26,317 nucleotides of DNA from Asparagopsis taxiformis (GCA_030407315.1 JALQPE010003291.1:1-26317); one strand, 5' to 3'; positions 9,406 to 19,018 are shown, counted from the stretch's first letter. The notes: generated by a model not told the origin, from the sequence alone. Numbers and translations are program-made.

Positions 9406-10174
9406 CACAGATGTGATACAGCAGCCGATGCAGGTCAATTTCTAGACTCATAATTTTGCACTCAAGAAGGGAGATCGGTATGGAAATTGTCCAGGCATAA
9501 CAAACGCCTGTCCTGCTCTCCTGCAGAGCAAGCTCCATCGATCCAGTTGATCAGGACCTGGCGACATGTACTCGGCGTTCGTTCCGGACGCGGAAAGGGC
9601 AAATTGTTGTGTGGCGTTTGCAGATTCAGTCGCAACGGGAAGCGATGAAACTTTCCGCATGGCGTTTGACGGCGGTTTATCTGAGACAGACATCGCGCGA
9701 TCGGTGTTTCTGTCCAGATGAAGCTGGAGATCAATGCCGTATTTGAGCTGATAATTGGAGCAAAGATTTGAAACAAATTTTCTGTGCAAATTTACGACGC
9801 GACACGGCAGAGGGTGGATAACTCAACGTTAGATGTTATTGGTTGAGCCAACATTACAAGACCGTACCGACGACACGCGCAATCATTGATTTTTCGCTCA
9901 TTGCTTAGAGAGCAAAACTGTCCAATGGTCGTATCAAGTTAGACCAGCACATATTTCCGCAACATCTTGGTGGAACGAAGTCGGTGCTCACGAAAGCCTG
10001 AGAGCTGCCTTGAGTCGAGGCTTTTGTACGCCGCCTTATCTGTGGTAGTTTCATACTGCGTTTGTTTCACCATTGGACTTGTGCCACGCACACTTGGATC
10101 TCTCTCCATACGTACGTGTAGATAAGATGTGAATTGAGCTACAATAGCATACCAAACTGGAAACCAGTATCTAC
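9406..10174. other. Intergenic stretch with one doubtful minus-strand frame
   Basis: A 113-codon frame on the minus strand (9448-9789) has an ATG and moderately mixed composition, but no motif I recognise, and it competes with an overlapping frame of similar length. The rest (9790-10174) shows no supported gene or repeat. Confidence 0.3.
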
Positions 10175-10557
10175 ATGCTTTGTGAGAATATAATGCCTCT
10201 TCCTCGAGAAAAGGCCTCCTTCGGAGTACTAGATTTCATCCAACCATATCCATCCATCTCCCATCGCTTCAGCATGAAATCATCACCTTCCATCCATCGC
10301 AACGTGCGTCTCTATCCAAACACACTCTCCACACATCTCCCCGATCTTTCAGTCCGACCGTACCCGGCGGCGGCCGAGAGTAACGTACTGGCCATTGTTA
10401 AAAGCATCTACGACGGCAATGAGCGCATATATTAAATCCTTCTCTATGTGAACAGAGACCCTGATTGCCTCTCGTTTGTGGCAGAAATCAAACAAAACAC
10501 AAGTGGGAGGATTTGTCTTGTTCCGACACCTGTCAAACCCGATGCGCAGCACCAGGT
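10175..10557 (+). pseudogene. Unknown protein, family copy 2, with in-frame TAA
   Basis: A frame from ATG at 10175 reads PDLSVRPYPAAAESNVLAIV and KSIYDGNERIY, then a TAA at about 10433-10435. The same frame continues with protein-like sequence (YVNRDPDCLSFVAEIKQNTS, GRICLVPTPVKPDAQHQVI) to a TGA near 10557. RPYP and IYDGN are shared with copies 1 and 3, and the order of motifs is the same, so these are diverged tandem paralogs. Function unknown. Confidence 0.4.
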
Positions 10558-10559
10558 AA

Positions 10560-11210
10560 TCTGAATTGAAGGCGGTCGTATGCGGCCTGGAGCTCGGAGC
10601 CACGGTGCAAAATATGAAACAATACGTTTTGTAACCCCCCTACTGCAACTCGTCCATGCGAGAAGCAAAAGCTGCAGATTTTTAGCAAGTATCGATAGCT
10701 ACAAAAAACACTGCAACGTTTATTCCAGACTTGTATAATTTTCATTAGCAATTACATTACCAAACACGAATAGTATTGCATTAAGATTTTTATGAGAATG
10801 ACAGGGGTCAGCGGCCGGGTTCCCTCCAGCTCAGCTTAGCTCAGCTCCGGATGCAGATGTGGTGAAGGGAAGAGAGAACAGTCAGATATTCTACCATAAT
10901 CTGATTTGATTTGCAATCCGAGAACTTCTTGACTCCCAAATGGTGTAAACAGTATCCCTGCATATTGGCATCGACCAAAAGAACTGCAGCACTAACTCAA
11001 TTTTCATTGCAGAGATCAGCACAACGTATTCGTCTTGAGTGTCACAAGTTGCTCTTAGATGGCGCTAGCTCGAAGCTAGGAGAGTTGGTAGTTGTGCCGA
11101 GTCGGCGTCTTCGGTTTGATCGCTCGTGTGAATCATTTATGATATGATATGATATCCAAGCAAAATGGCAGGCAAGGAGATACAAGCCACGCAACAATCA
11201 AGCTTACCAC
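10560..11210. other. No gene seen
   Basis: There are only short shadow frames. There is a GATATGATATGATATCC short repeat near 11140 and an AGCTCAGCTTAGCTCAGCTC run near 10830. Nothing else is supported. Confidence 0.35.
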
Positions 11211-11219
11211 ATTCCCCAG

Positions 11220-11375
11220 CCAGAATCACCATAGCAATCCTTGCAGTCTGCATCCCACAGATCATCTTACGCAGTGCGTGCTGCCCAGGTCGTTATTCGG
11301 CCCTATCCAGAAACACTTTCAGGCCTAGTGCAACCAGTAGATCTGAAATGGAAATGGACGTCCGGTGAATGACCA
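11220..11375 (+). pseudogene. Unknown protein, family copy 3, short remnant
   Basis: A plus-strand stretch reads AVRAAQVVIRPYPETLSGLV, matching the RPYP region of copy 2, and then runs into the inverted module at 11345. No IYDGN follows, because the module begins. It looks like a copy truncated by the module. Confidence 0.35.
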
Positions 11376-11520
11376 GCTCAATTGCATTGCTGGCGAGCCC
11401 AGAAATTCTAAAATTTCAGTCAGAAAAAAAATGCAAAAATACATCGATTTGGGCGGTCAAAAGTGCCGTACGGCACACCCCCATCTCAAAACATGTTCAC
11501 ATGTGCATGTTTTTGAGAAT
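11345..11520 (-). repeat. Palindromic module copy 5 (inverted)
   Basis: This is the reverse complement of the direct copies: it begins GAAATGGACGTCCGG, has GTGCCGTACGGCAC at 11463-11476 and ends with the CATGTTTTTGAG stem. One A is missing from the other stem arm. Confidence 0.75.
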
Positions 11521-12258
11521 AGCCCAAAAATAAAGCAATTCAGGACGTCCGCCGGACATAGGCTTGATTCTAATTTGGCCACAACGGCCCCAGAGGCTAC
11601 CAAGCGCCCCGAGCGGCCCCTCCCCGCTCACTTACCCACTCACGCCCATCTTGCAGAAACGTTCCTGCTGGCCTCATCCATGCCTTCACATCCACATCAT
11701 AATCCTCTGCTGAGCTGTTCACCTTGGACGCTCACTGGAAGTACTCGTCTTCGACGTCCGCCAATGCAGGACAACACCATGAATACTAAACACACCGTGG
11801 ATCTCAGTCATCAACGGTGGCGTCCTTTAAATGACTGCTATAGAACCATTGCCCAAAGCCCTCTAGTTTGGACGCTCAGCCAACAGCGATTGCTGCTCTA
11901 CCTCCTTGGTCGTTCTCCGATGCATGTAAATGCGTCAAAGTACCGATGGGGCAGTCCAAACTTTTTTGCACCAGTGCACGCCTAGGGATACCACAAGGTT
12001 CGTCATACACACACAAACACACAAACACCACGCACTGCAGCACCCAACTTTCGCATGCGTCAGTGATGTGCTGCTGCAGTGTGTATGCGCCGTGCGGTAG
12101 CAAGATTTCCATGCTTGCAGCCATTCACATCCAGACATCCAGCCGCCGACCAGGGAAGCCGTTTGCAGCCGATTCCCTCTTGTCTGCATGGCATCTCGGT
12201 GCTCTCAACACTTGCTTAGTTGCTGCGATGCGAGCAAATGTGCAGCACTCGCCTAGCT
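11521..12258. other. Stretch between inverted modules
   Basis: It starts with a shortened linker (TTGGCCACAACGGCCCCAGA at about 11575). After that I see no gene; a long plus frame crosses it but begins inside the repeat and has no recognisable motif. There is a short CACACAAACACACAAACACC run near 12010. Confidence 0.3.
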
Positions 12259-12324
12259 TGAAATGGACGTCCAGTGGAAGTCCGGCTCGGTTACATTGCT
12301 GGTCAGCCCTGAAATTCTAAAATG
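12259..12324 (-). repeat. Partial palindromic module (inverted)
   Basis: Only the GGACGTCC and GGCCAGC-side end of the module is present (GAAATGGACGTCCAG, then CATTGCTGGTCAGCCC). The palindromic core is absent. Confidence 0.6.
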
Positions 12325-12373
12325 TTGGGCTGAGAAATAGCTGCAAAACTGTATCCATGTGCAATACTCGACC

Positions 12374-12960
12374 AACCTGAAATGGACGTCCGGTGAATGT
12401 CCAGCTCAATTGCATTGCTGGCGAGCCCAGAAATTCTAAAATTTCAGTCAGAAAAAAAATTGCAAAATTATATCGATTTGGGCGGTCGAAAGTGCCGTAC
12501 GGCACACCCCCATCTCAAAAACATGTTCACATGTGCATGTTTTTGAGAATGGCTCAAAATTCAACTCAAATCAAGGTGTCTAATCTGGCCACAACGGCCC
12601 CAGAAGAAGCCATCCGACGCCCCGAGCGGGGCCATCGCTGGCTTCTGTAAGCATCAACTGTAAGCAAAGCCACATCTCACGAAGGATCGATTCCAGGCTC
12701 AGGCTCAATACGCCAGGGCAAAGTTTTGGTCCTTGTTTCGACATGCTCCCACCCCACTTTCTCACGACAAACACTACTCATCCATCGTGCTGCACATACT
12801 ACGTGCACTTCGTATGAGCAGTGGGCCCGCCTGCGTGGTTGCTGTAATGCGTGGATGTGAGCAGCACACGAACAACCCAGAATGGACGTCTGGTGGATGT
12901 CCGGCTCAATTGCATTGCTGGCCAGCCCAGAAATTCTAAAATTTCCAAAAGTCAATTTGG
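12374..12960 (-). repeat. Near-identical inverted repeat, right arm, with module copy 6
   Basis: This is the reverse complement of 8030-8600. It contains module copy 6 (12374-12550, GTGCCGTACGGCAC at 12492-12505), the shared linker, and a second partial module end at 12873-12950. Confidence 0.75.
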
Positions 12961-13122
12961 TGGCCCATCATCTCCCGTGCAGAAAACTTTCGCACTCATT
13001 TCTGATATACGTTTTGACATGTTTCTTACTTTTAAGCATCAGGAAAGGCGTTACGGAAAATTGGGACTACGCCACTTGTGAGCCGCGTCGTCTGAGATAG
13101 CGAGTAGAGTTTGTTGTATAGT
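12640..13122 (-). repeat. Inner inverted repeat, right copy
   Basis: From the outer end at 13122 (GTTTGTTGTATAGT) inward, it matches the left copy at 2163 in reverse: GTCGTCTGAGATAGCGAGTAG, GGAAAGGCGTTACGGAAAA, TTCTGATATACGTTTTGACA and CAATTTGGTGGCCCATCATC all have counterparts. Divergence is moderate, greater than between the 8030 and 12370 arms. Confidence 0.6.
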
Positions 13123-13680
13123 ATTATTTTATATGTTTCTAAATGTGCGTTCGAGACCTCGTTTGTAATGTTCTCGTGGTTTTGTGGGTATCAGTTTTGT
13201 GCTCACTTCTGGTCCCAATGGTGGATGTGCCTGAGCGATCAATCATCACCTACTGCTAGGTCATACATTTTGCTGGAAACGTTTGCTTGGAAGGACGAAT
13301 GACCGCCGTGGGAGATGGATTTTCAATTAATTCATTTGAAATAATAAAATTATATTAATTGCGAACTTCATGGAATAAGTTTGTGCTTTACAGTAGATAT
13401 TACAGGGATCATTTAAGGGAAGCAAATGGATTGTGATATATATGATTATACCATTTCGATGTTCTCGATCCGGATCTCATCATTCGGGAGTTCAGAGACC
13501 ATGGCTTGGGCCATTATTAATCTCAATACCGGCGATGATATGGAGTATGCACAGCAGGACTTAAGCTGACGTTGAAAGCTGTCCAGTCGACGCCGCAGGT
13601 TAACCTGTGGAATTCCACTTCTCCGCCGTCACTGGCTGAGGTTCTTTGGCCGTGTTTCCTTTCTTTGGTGTAGAGGATAG
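13123..13680. other. Spacer right of the inner repeat
   Basis: No gene is supported. It is AT-rich around 13310-13380. Confidence 0.35.
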
Positions 13681-15100
13681 AACGACGGTGAGTATGGCAG
13701 TTTGGAGAGTATGCAGCGAGGGAAGGGTGTGTTTTGAGTCGTACTGTTGTCGTTGATGCGATATAGATTCAATAGAAGCTTCGTGAGTCATGGTTTGCAT
13801 GTTGTGAACGATGGGAGGCAGGTAAGTAAGTGAGTCTCGCGTGTGCAATAGGGATGCATGGGTTTTTAGTCTGACTGTTCTGGTTCATTTTGATGTTGTA
13901 TAGGTGGTGCAGGAATAGTGATGAAGTAAGGTAAGTTTCATTGAGGTTAAAGACGGGTTTCGCGATGAAATGGAATGCTGACTACATTTTTTCGTTGCAC
14001 GATTTGTGACTTATTGGTTTGTATTGTTTGTATGATGTAACGAGATGAAGAGGTTAAGTGCGTCCTGACTCAGGATTCACCCTCGGAGGGTACGAAGCGA
14101 GGGAAGTGTTTGTTTTGAATTTGACTGTCGTCTTTTATGCAATATTTATTTATTGGGAGCTTAGTGATTCATGGTGCATATTTGCTGAAGGGTGGAAGGG
14201 AGGTAGCGAGCATTTGAGGGGTGCAGTGAGTGGAATGTGGGTTTTGAGTCTGACTGCTGGGTTGATGCTGATTTTGTGTAGGTGATTCTGGAATGGTGAT
14301 GACGGAAGGTAAGTTACATTGAGCGCCTAGTTAAGTTGCGCGAAGATATGGAATGCTGACTACATTTTTTTGTACAACTTTTGACTTATGGTTTCTATTG
14401 TGTGCAGGATACAACGAGGGTAAGTGAGTTCTGAGGGTATGCAGCGAGGGAAGCATGGGTTTTCAGTCCGACTGTTGTTGTTGATTTCGATTTTTTGTAG
14501 GTGATGCAGGAATGGTGATGACGGAAGGTAAGTTGCATTTAGCGCGCAGTCCGGTGGTGCGAAGATGCGGAATGTTGACTTCATTTGTTGGTTGTGAGAT
14601 TTTTGACTTTTGGTCTGTATTTGTGTAGAATGAAACGAGGGTAAGTGAGTTCTGAGGGTATGCATCGAGGGAAGTGTTTGTTTCGAATCTGACTATTGCA
14701 GTTGATGCGATATTTATTCATTGGAAGCTTATCAAGTCATGGTGCGTATTGTGTCGAGCGAAGGAAAGTGCGGAAGTTTTGAGAGTATGCTGAGAGGGAC
14801 ATGTGGGTTTTGAGTCCGACTGTTGTTTTGATTTCGATTTTGTGCAGGTGATGCAGGAATGGTGATGACAGAAGGTAAGTTTCATTGAGCGCCAAGACTG
14901 TGTTTTGCGAGATATGGACTGCTGACTTGATTATTCATTGCAAGGTTTTTGGATCATGGTTTGTATTGTGTGTAGGATGGATGGAGGTAAGTAAGGGGAG
15001 TTTCTAGATATCTGTCGTGGTGAGGGGGGTTTGCATTTGAATCTGACTGGTTGAGGTTGATGTTTTGTATGTGATGCAGGAGTGGTGAAACAGGAACGGC
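13680..15100 (+). other. Array of alternating 27-nt and 12-nt candidate micro-exons
   Basis: GTAAGT or GTGAGT donors lie at 13688, 13822, 13931, 14309, 14420, 14528, 14641, 14875 and 14987. TAG/CAG acceptors follow T-rich tracts. The pieces between them are 27 nt (13904-13930, 14282-14308, 14501-14527, 14848-14874) and 12 nt (14408-14419, 14629-14640; an 11-nt version at 14976-14986), in alternation. Introns are about 80-210 nt. Both exon sizes are multiples of three. One frame of a 27+12 pair gives a 13-residue unit, like DAGMVMTEGYNEG. The first 27-nt and second 12-nt pieces contain stops in that frame, and the outer acceptors are mutated. The array arose by tandem duplication. It may be a decayed or alternatively spliced gene, or a non-coding transcript. 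Confidence 0.45.
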
Positions 15101-15425
15101 AGGACTCCAGGAGAGTGAAGAAGGGATCTAGGAAGATGGGGAATGAGCTGTGAGCGTTTTTCTGGTATGTGTTATTTTCGGATACGATAGAAGTGAGAGT
15201 GGTTTCTAGTGTGTAAGATTTTGCTGACCATGTTCGTGTTTGATGTCTTGATGATTTAATGGGCTGGGGTGGTGTCGAGGAAAGCGGGGATGGTATTGGG
15301 AGGAGCGTATTTTTTGTAATCTAGGTCGTGAGGGTTCTTGAGTATGTGCGGATGGTGGTGCATGGCGTTCGGATGGTAGGAGAACGTGATAGTGAGGGAG
15401 ATGGGTGATCGACGATATGCTGACA
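15101..15425. other. G/T-rich stretch, no gene seen
   Basis: It continues the purine/GT skew of the array without clear splice-like units. No frame is convincing. Confidence 0.35.
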
Positions 15426-15570
15426 GGTATTTTGTATTCTGGCTGGATACGTATTTCGTATTCTGGCTGGATACATATTCCGTATTCTGGCTGGATACGT
15501 ATTTCCTATTCTAACCGCGTATTTATTTCCTATTCTGACCAGATATTGTATTCCCTATTCTAGAGAGACG
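15426..15570 (+). repeat. Tandem repeat, about 25-bp unit
   Basis: About six units of the type GTATTTCGTATTCTGGCTGG plus ATAC lie head to tail, with divergence increasing rightward (CTAACCGCG, CTGACCAGAT). Confidence 0.7.
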
Positions 15571-15688
15571 TATTTGTATACGAGCAGTGTTTCTAAAATG
15601 AGAGAATAAAATACGGTCCGATATGGGCCCTGAATTTACCTCCGCTGTAATTTCTTCCCTCCCGGTTTTCGCTGATATATTGTATACT

Positions 15689-15900
15689 GGATGTCGGGTC
15701 CTAGTATTCCGCCAAACGTACTAGAGAAAGTGGATGTCGGGTCCTAGTATTCCGCCATATGTACTAGAGAAGTGGATGTCGGCCCTAGTATTCCGCCATA
15801 TGTACTAGAGAAGTGGATGTCGGGTCCTAGTATTCCGCCATATGTACTAGAGAAAGTGGATGTCGGGTCCTAGTATTCGCCATATGTACTAGAGAAAATG
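15689..15900 (+). repeat. Tandem repeat, 41-43-bp unit
   Basis: Units start at 15689, 15732, 15774, 15815 and 15858. Each contains GGATGTCGG(GT)CCTAGTATT, then CGCCATATGTACTAGAGAA. The CTAGTAT and TACTAG motifs also occur in the left subterminal region, so this is the right subterminal repeat of the same element. The repeats are contiguous with no unique spacers. Confidence 0.75.
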
Positions 15901-16033
15901 GACGGTCCGGCATCCAAAAAATTTTATTTTTTTTTGGACGCGGACGTTCATTTGTTCTAGTAAATCTCGGGGCCGACTAGGACCCGTACTAGAGAGACTG
16001 GACGTCCGCGTCCACTTCCGAAAAACACAGACG
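15901..16033 (-). repeat. Right terminal inverted repeat of the 15.3-kb element
   Basis: The last 35 bases, read in reverse complement from 16033, are CGTCTGTGTT, TTTCGGAAGT and GGACGCGGACGTCCA, matching the left end at 691. CTCTAGTAC follows inward on both sides. A second GGACGCGGACGTTCA lies at about 15935. Confidence 0.6.
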
Positions 16034-17433
16034 AGTACTGACTCCTTCCGCGTACGCGAGTAACAGCCAGTTGACGGCTTCCGGATAGGAATTTGATGAT
16101 GTCAATTCCCGGCGTGCGTCGGCAAAACCCGTGCCTCGGCCGACGTAAGAGCATCGTTTCACGAGCCTCCCCAGCCATGAAATATTTCATGAGCGGGAGG
16201 GCTGCCCTTCGGCCACGCCGGTTTTCGTCACAGCAAACCTTGAAGTTCTTCAAGAACGCCAGAACGGCGATTGGGTCTTCCCAGTGAAGAGCGGTACGGT
16301 CATGACATGCCTGAGCTGTCATGCCGTCCGGGACAGCCCTGGGCGACTTCATCGTCGTAGCGGTTGTCTTGGTTCCGCAACCTATATGTGCGGTAAGATA
16401 GGGCTTTCGTGAAGCGCTCGTTAAGCGGCCTGATTTTCGACAAGGCCGGGGTAGACGAGTCTGGTGACTCTTCCGCCCGGGGGCGTTCTTGGTGTGGGGC
16501 TTGAGCGCATGATTCACGCATGAGGTCCTCCCAGCGACGGGCTTCTTCATGTTCCCTATTTTCCCTGCGGGGGTCATGGTTCGTGGGTTCTCCACCGATC
16601 GGTCCATTCGAACCGGTCGAGCGGCGTCATCGTTCCAGCCCGCTCTGCTGCGAGGAGAGAGCGGACTTAACGGCGCCTCGGCGTCCTGCATTTCTGTCAC
16701 GGCGTCCCGGACGATATGCGGAATTTCGAGCCTTAGGGCCGTCTTGAGTCGCGTGTAAAACGCGTTCGGTCACGACCGACTCCAATTGTCTGGTCACGAT
16801 GGGAACGATTTCGGAGATCAGCGGGCGCGCATATCGTCATAAGCTGCCTGCGGGGTGAATGGCGCGGTCGATACGCACCTCCTCGCGAGCGATTTCACGG
16901 GCTACCTCCCGTGCGATAGCCCGGATCTCCTGCGGGGCAACTGCCGTGGCAGGCGGCTGCTTCAAAGCCGCACTAGCAGGGGCAGTGGCCGTGCTTGGCA
17001 TCCGTGGGGGCCTGTCCGAAAACAGTCCTGTGGATGGCAATGTGGTCAAGCCGAGGCTGGGAAGCGGGTTCAATATGGATAGAGGGCTCGCGAAGCACTC
17101 TCTTCCCCTCGCTTTCTGCTGTTCGCTGCAGCAGGCGTCGGCTCTTGAGCCACCGATAATTCATCACCTCTAGGGTAGGCGCCACTACAGGAAGTGTAAG
17201 TGGCCTAGCGCCCATCCCTGAGTCCACGCTTGACAGCGAGTGGACATTTTCCGCCGGGGGCGGCGACTTTGGAGGTGTCGCCGCTGAAACTGCGAGGCAG
17301 TCTTCTTTCGCGCGCGTTGCGCGAGTTCGGGGAGGGGAGCTTCGCGGCACGCTGGCTGCCCTCCCTTTCTACACTGGTAGTCGTAGTGGCCGAGGATTTT
17401 CGCTCCTTGGCTAGTGAGTGGCCGTCGGCTCAT
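16034..17433 (-). pseudogene. Element A gag, N-terminal and capsid-like part
   Basis: On the minus strand, across shifted frames, come a possible start region near 17433, a helical stretch (EIRAIAREVAREIAREE, about 16880-16930), the block FTKALSYRTYRLRNQ (YRTYRL at 16378-16395) and a capsid-like block WEDPIAVLAFLKNFKV...MKYFMAGEARETML (about 16149-16283). Gag B at 19019-20001 has the same two blocks in the same order and spacing (FANVVSYRMYRL; LLGFLAQIRDGFSTL). Gag coats the retrotransposon RNA and forms the particle. Frameshifts are frequent, so it is inactive. The frame runs into the terminal repeat at 16033, which I read as the insertion point of the large element. Confidence 0.55.
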
Positions 17434-17731
17434 CGATGCCGGGGGCCATTCTGTTCGCTCACCGAAATGAATATAATAATTTGGTTGAGATTATGCTCCT
17501 CCGAGCTACGGTGTTTAACGTCTGTCGACGGTTACCTCACACACGAATCTTCGTCGATTTACAGGGCCTGCAGCTCCGAGCGTACCCGTTCTGACTTTCT
17601 TCGTACCTCGCGTACGGTATACTTTCCTTTCCTTTGTTACTTTCCTAGTTTTTGACGCTGACAAAGCGGTGTACAATGCTCACCAGCGGAGATGTTTTAG
17701 CAACCGAGGTTGATCGACAGCGTCCCGAACG

Positions 17732-17752
17732 CTTCTAGGTCGAGAGATCAAA
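17732..17752 (-). promoter_or_regulatory. Candidate primer-binding site of element A
   Basis: Directly beside the LTR edge (17753), the minus strand reads TTTGATCTCTCGACCTAGAA. The 16-base block CTTCTAGGTCGAGAGA (plus strand) is identical at 20301-20316 beside LTR B, where the minus strand begins CTGGTCTCTCGACC, with the TGG expected of a tRNA-primed site. The tRNA is not identified. Confidence 0.45.
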
Positions 17753-19018
17753 TGTAGGACCTTAGCCCTTGTAGATGGATTATACCTCCGAGGAGGATTA
17801 GAAGATAGGGATAAGGCTTCGAACATCACGAGTGAGAGCGCCGATTCCACGAGGTTGACGCCTCGTGCGATCCTAGTAGCCCGAGGGCTGTGTCGGGTGG
17901 ATCGATCCCTCGGAGCCCGGACACCTGTCTCCCAACCCGGTAGCGGTGGTAGAGCGGGGTCCGGAGGGCTGGATCTAACCTGCGGGGGATCTATCGGCCG
18001 TGGCCGTCCTCAACCACCTCAAGGGTTAACTAGGCACTTAGCGCGATGGATCCCCGCGGGGATTGTGGTCGCCTCCACGCGTGGTTTTCACACGACGTAT
18101 TCCGCAACTGTGATACCACTGACGGCAGCGGTCGGGACCGTTTGAAAAGCCTGCGGGCGTTGGCTTCGGTTGACCGGCCGGGGGTGCCAACCGACAGCAC
18201 TCCCAGCCGGTAGCCTTGTCCCGGTGGGCGGAAGGCCCCTTCCGGTCGCCTAGCGGCGTTAAAAGAAGCGGGAAGGTGGTCCACTACCGTGGAGACGAAA
18301 TGCCCTAGGGCAATCCACGTGCACTCCGCCGGAGGAAGCTCGCGGCGGGCAATTGGGGAAATGTGCGAGCGATCCCCAATTGGAGATCGAAACGGAGCAG
18401 CGGGTATCCGGTAAGGGAACTGCCGCCGCCGTTTAGTTGTAGTTAACGACCACGGTCGAAAGATTTGGAACCGAGACGATCTGCCTTTATTGTAGCTTAG
18501 TGGTCAATCCGTTGACCTTAAATGGTCAACGAGACTGCCGGGACCGGACCAGGACCAATGGTCCCGGTCCGGCGTCCAATGGACCTTGTGGGGTGTTTAT
18601 GTGGCCCAGGGCCTTACAGAGTAAGCTGCTACGCTGCTACGTGTAAACTAATAGAAACGGCTAGCCGTAACATACACGTGCACAACTGTAACGGGAGAAT
18701 CCTCCCGCTCGCACACGTGTGTGACTAATCGCGCCTATATCGCTACACGTTGCACGCTCGCCGAAGGTCCCGCGCAAGCAATGTGGCCCAGTGCCAATGC
18801 AAGGCGGCACGCGCCCATTCGCCCTTGGGCGACAATTGCCTTGCCACGTCACCGCGGCCATTGATTCCCAACGCGGCTCTTCGCGGCTGATTCCCTATCG
18901 AGCACCCACTCACGCTCTCGAGCGTACCGCTTAAGCGACCCTTCCTGGCGCCCATTCCAGACGCCTGGAATTGTCCCTCCCGCGACCGCTCGCAGCGCAA
19001 TACGGGACGAGTCCCACA
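17753..19018 (-). repeat. LTR of element A (5' LTR, about 1266 bp)
   Basis: It starts TGTAGGACCTTAGCCC and ends GAGTCCCACA, so it has TG...CA ends. It is nearly identical to 20961-22230. Its left neighbour (minus orientation) is the primer-binding-like block and gag A, so it is the 5' LTR. Its right neighbour is gag B, interrupted at 19019. It contains hairpins, including GTTGACCTTAAATGGTCAAC at about 18511, a CAATTGGGGA/TCCCCAATTG pair at about 18349-18382, and GGTCCCGGTCC with its complement near 18540-18570. Reading frames inside it are not supported. Confidence 0.75.

Noticed and set aside
8750..10557. Alternative genetic code explaining in-frame stops
   Set aside because: The interruptions involve TGA, TAA and TAG in degraded repeats, frameshifts are also frequent, and other frames end normally; decay is simpler.
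15689..15900. CRISPR-like regular repeats
   Set aside because: Units are contiguous without unique spacers, and the window is eukaryotic.
691..16033. Target-site duplication AGTACTCGT versus AGCACGCGT near the element ends
   Set aside because: Only seven of nine bases agree and the two are not placed directly at the same distance from the ends.
17900..17960. tRNA-like A-box (TGGTAGAGCGG) and B-box (GATCGATCC) in the LTR
   Set aside because: The boxes are in the wrong order for a tRNA or SINE promoter and no cloverleaf is seen.
18661..19000. Reading frames inside both LTR copies
   Set aside because: They are duplicated with the LTR, overlap on both strands and continue gag B only by chance across the insertion border.
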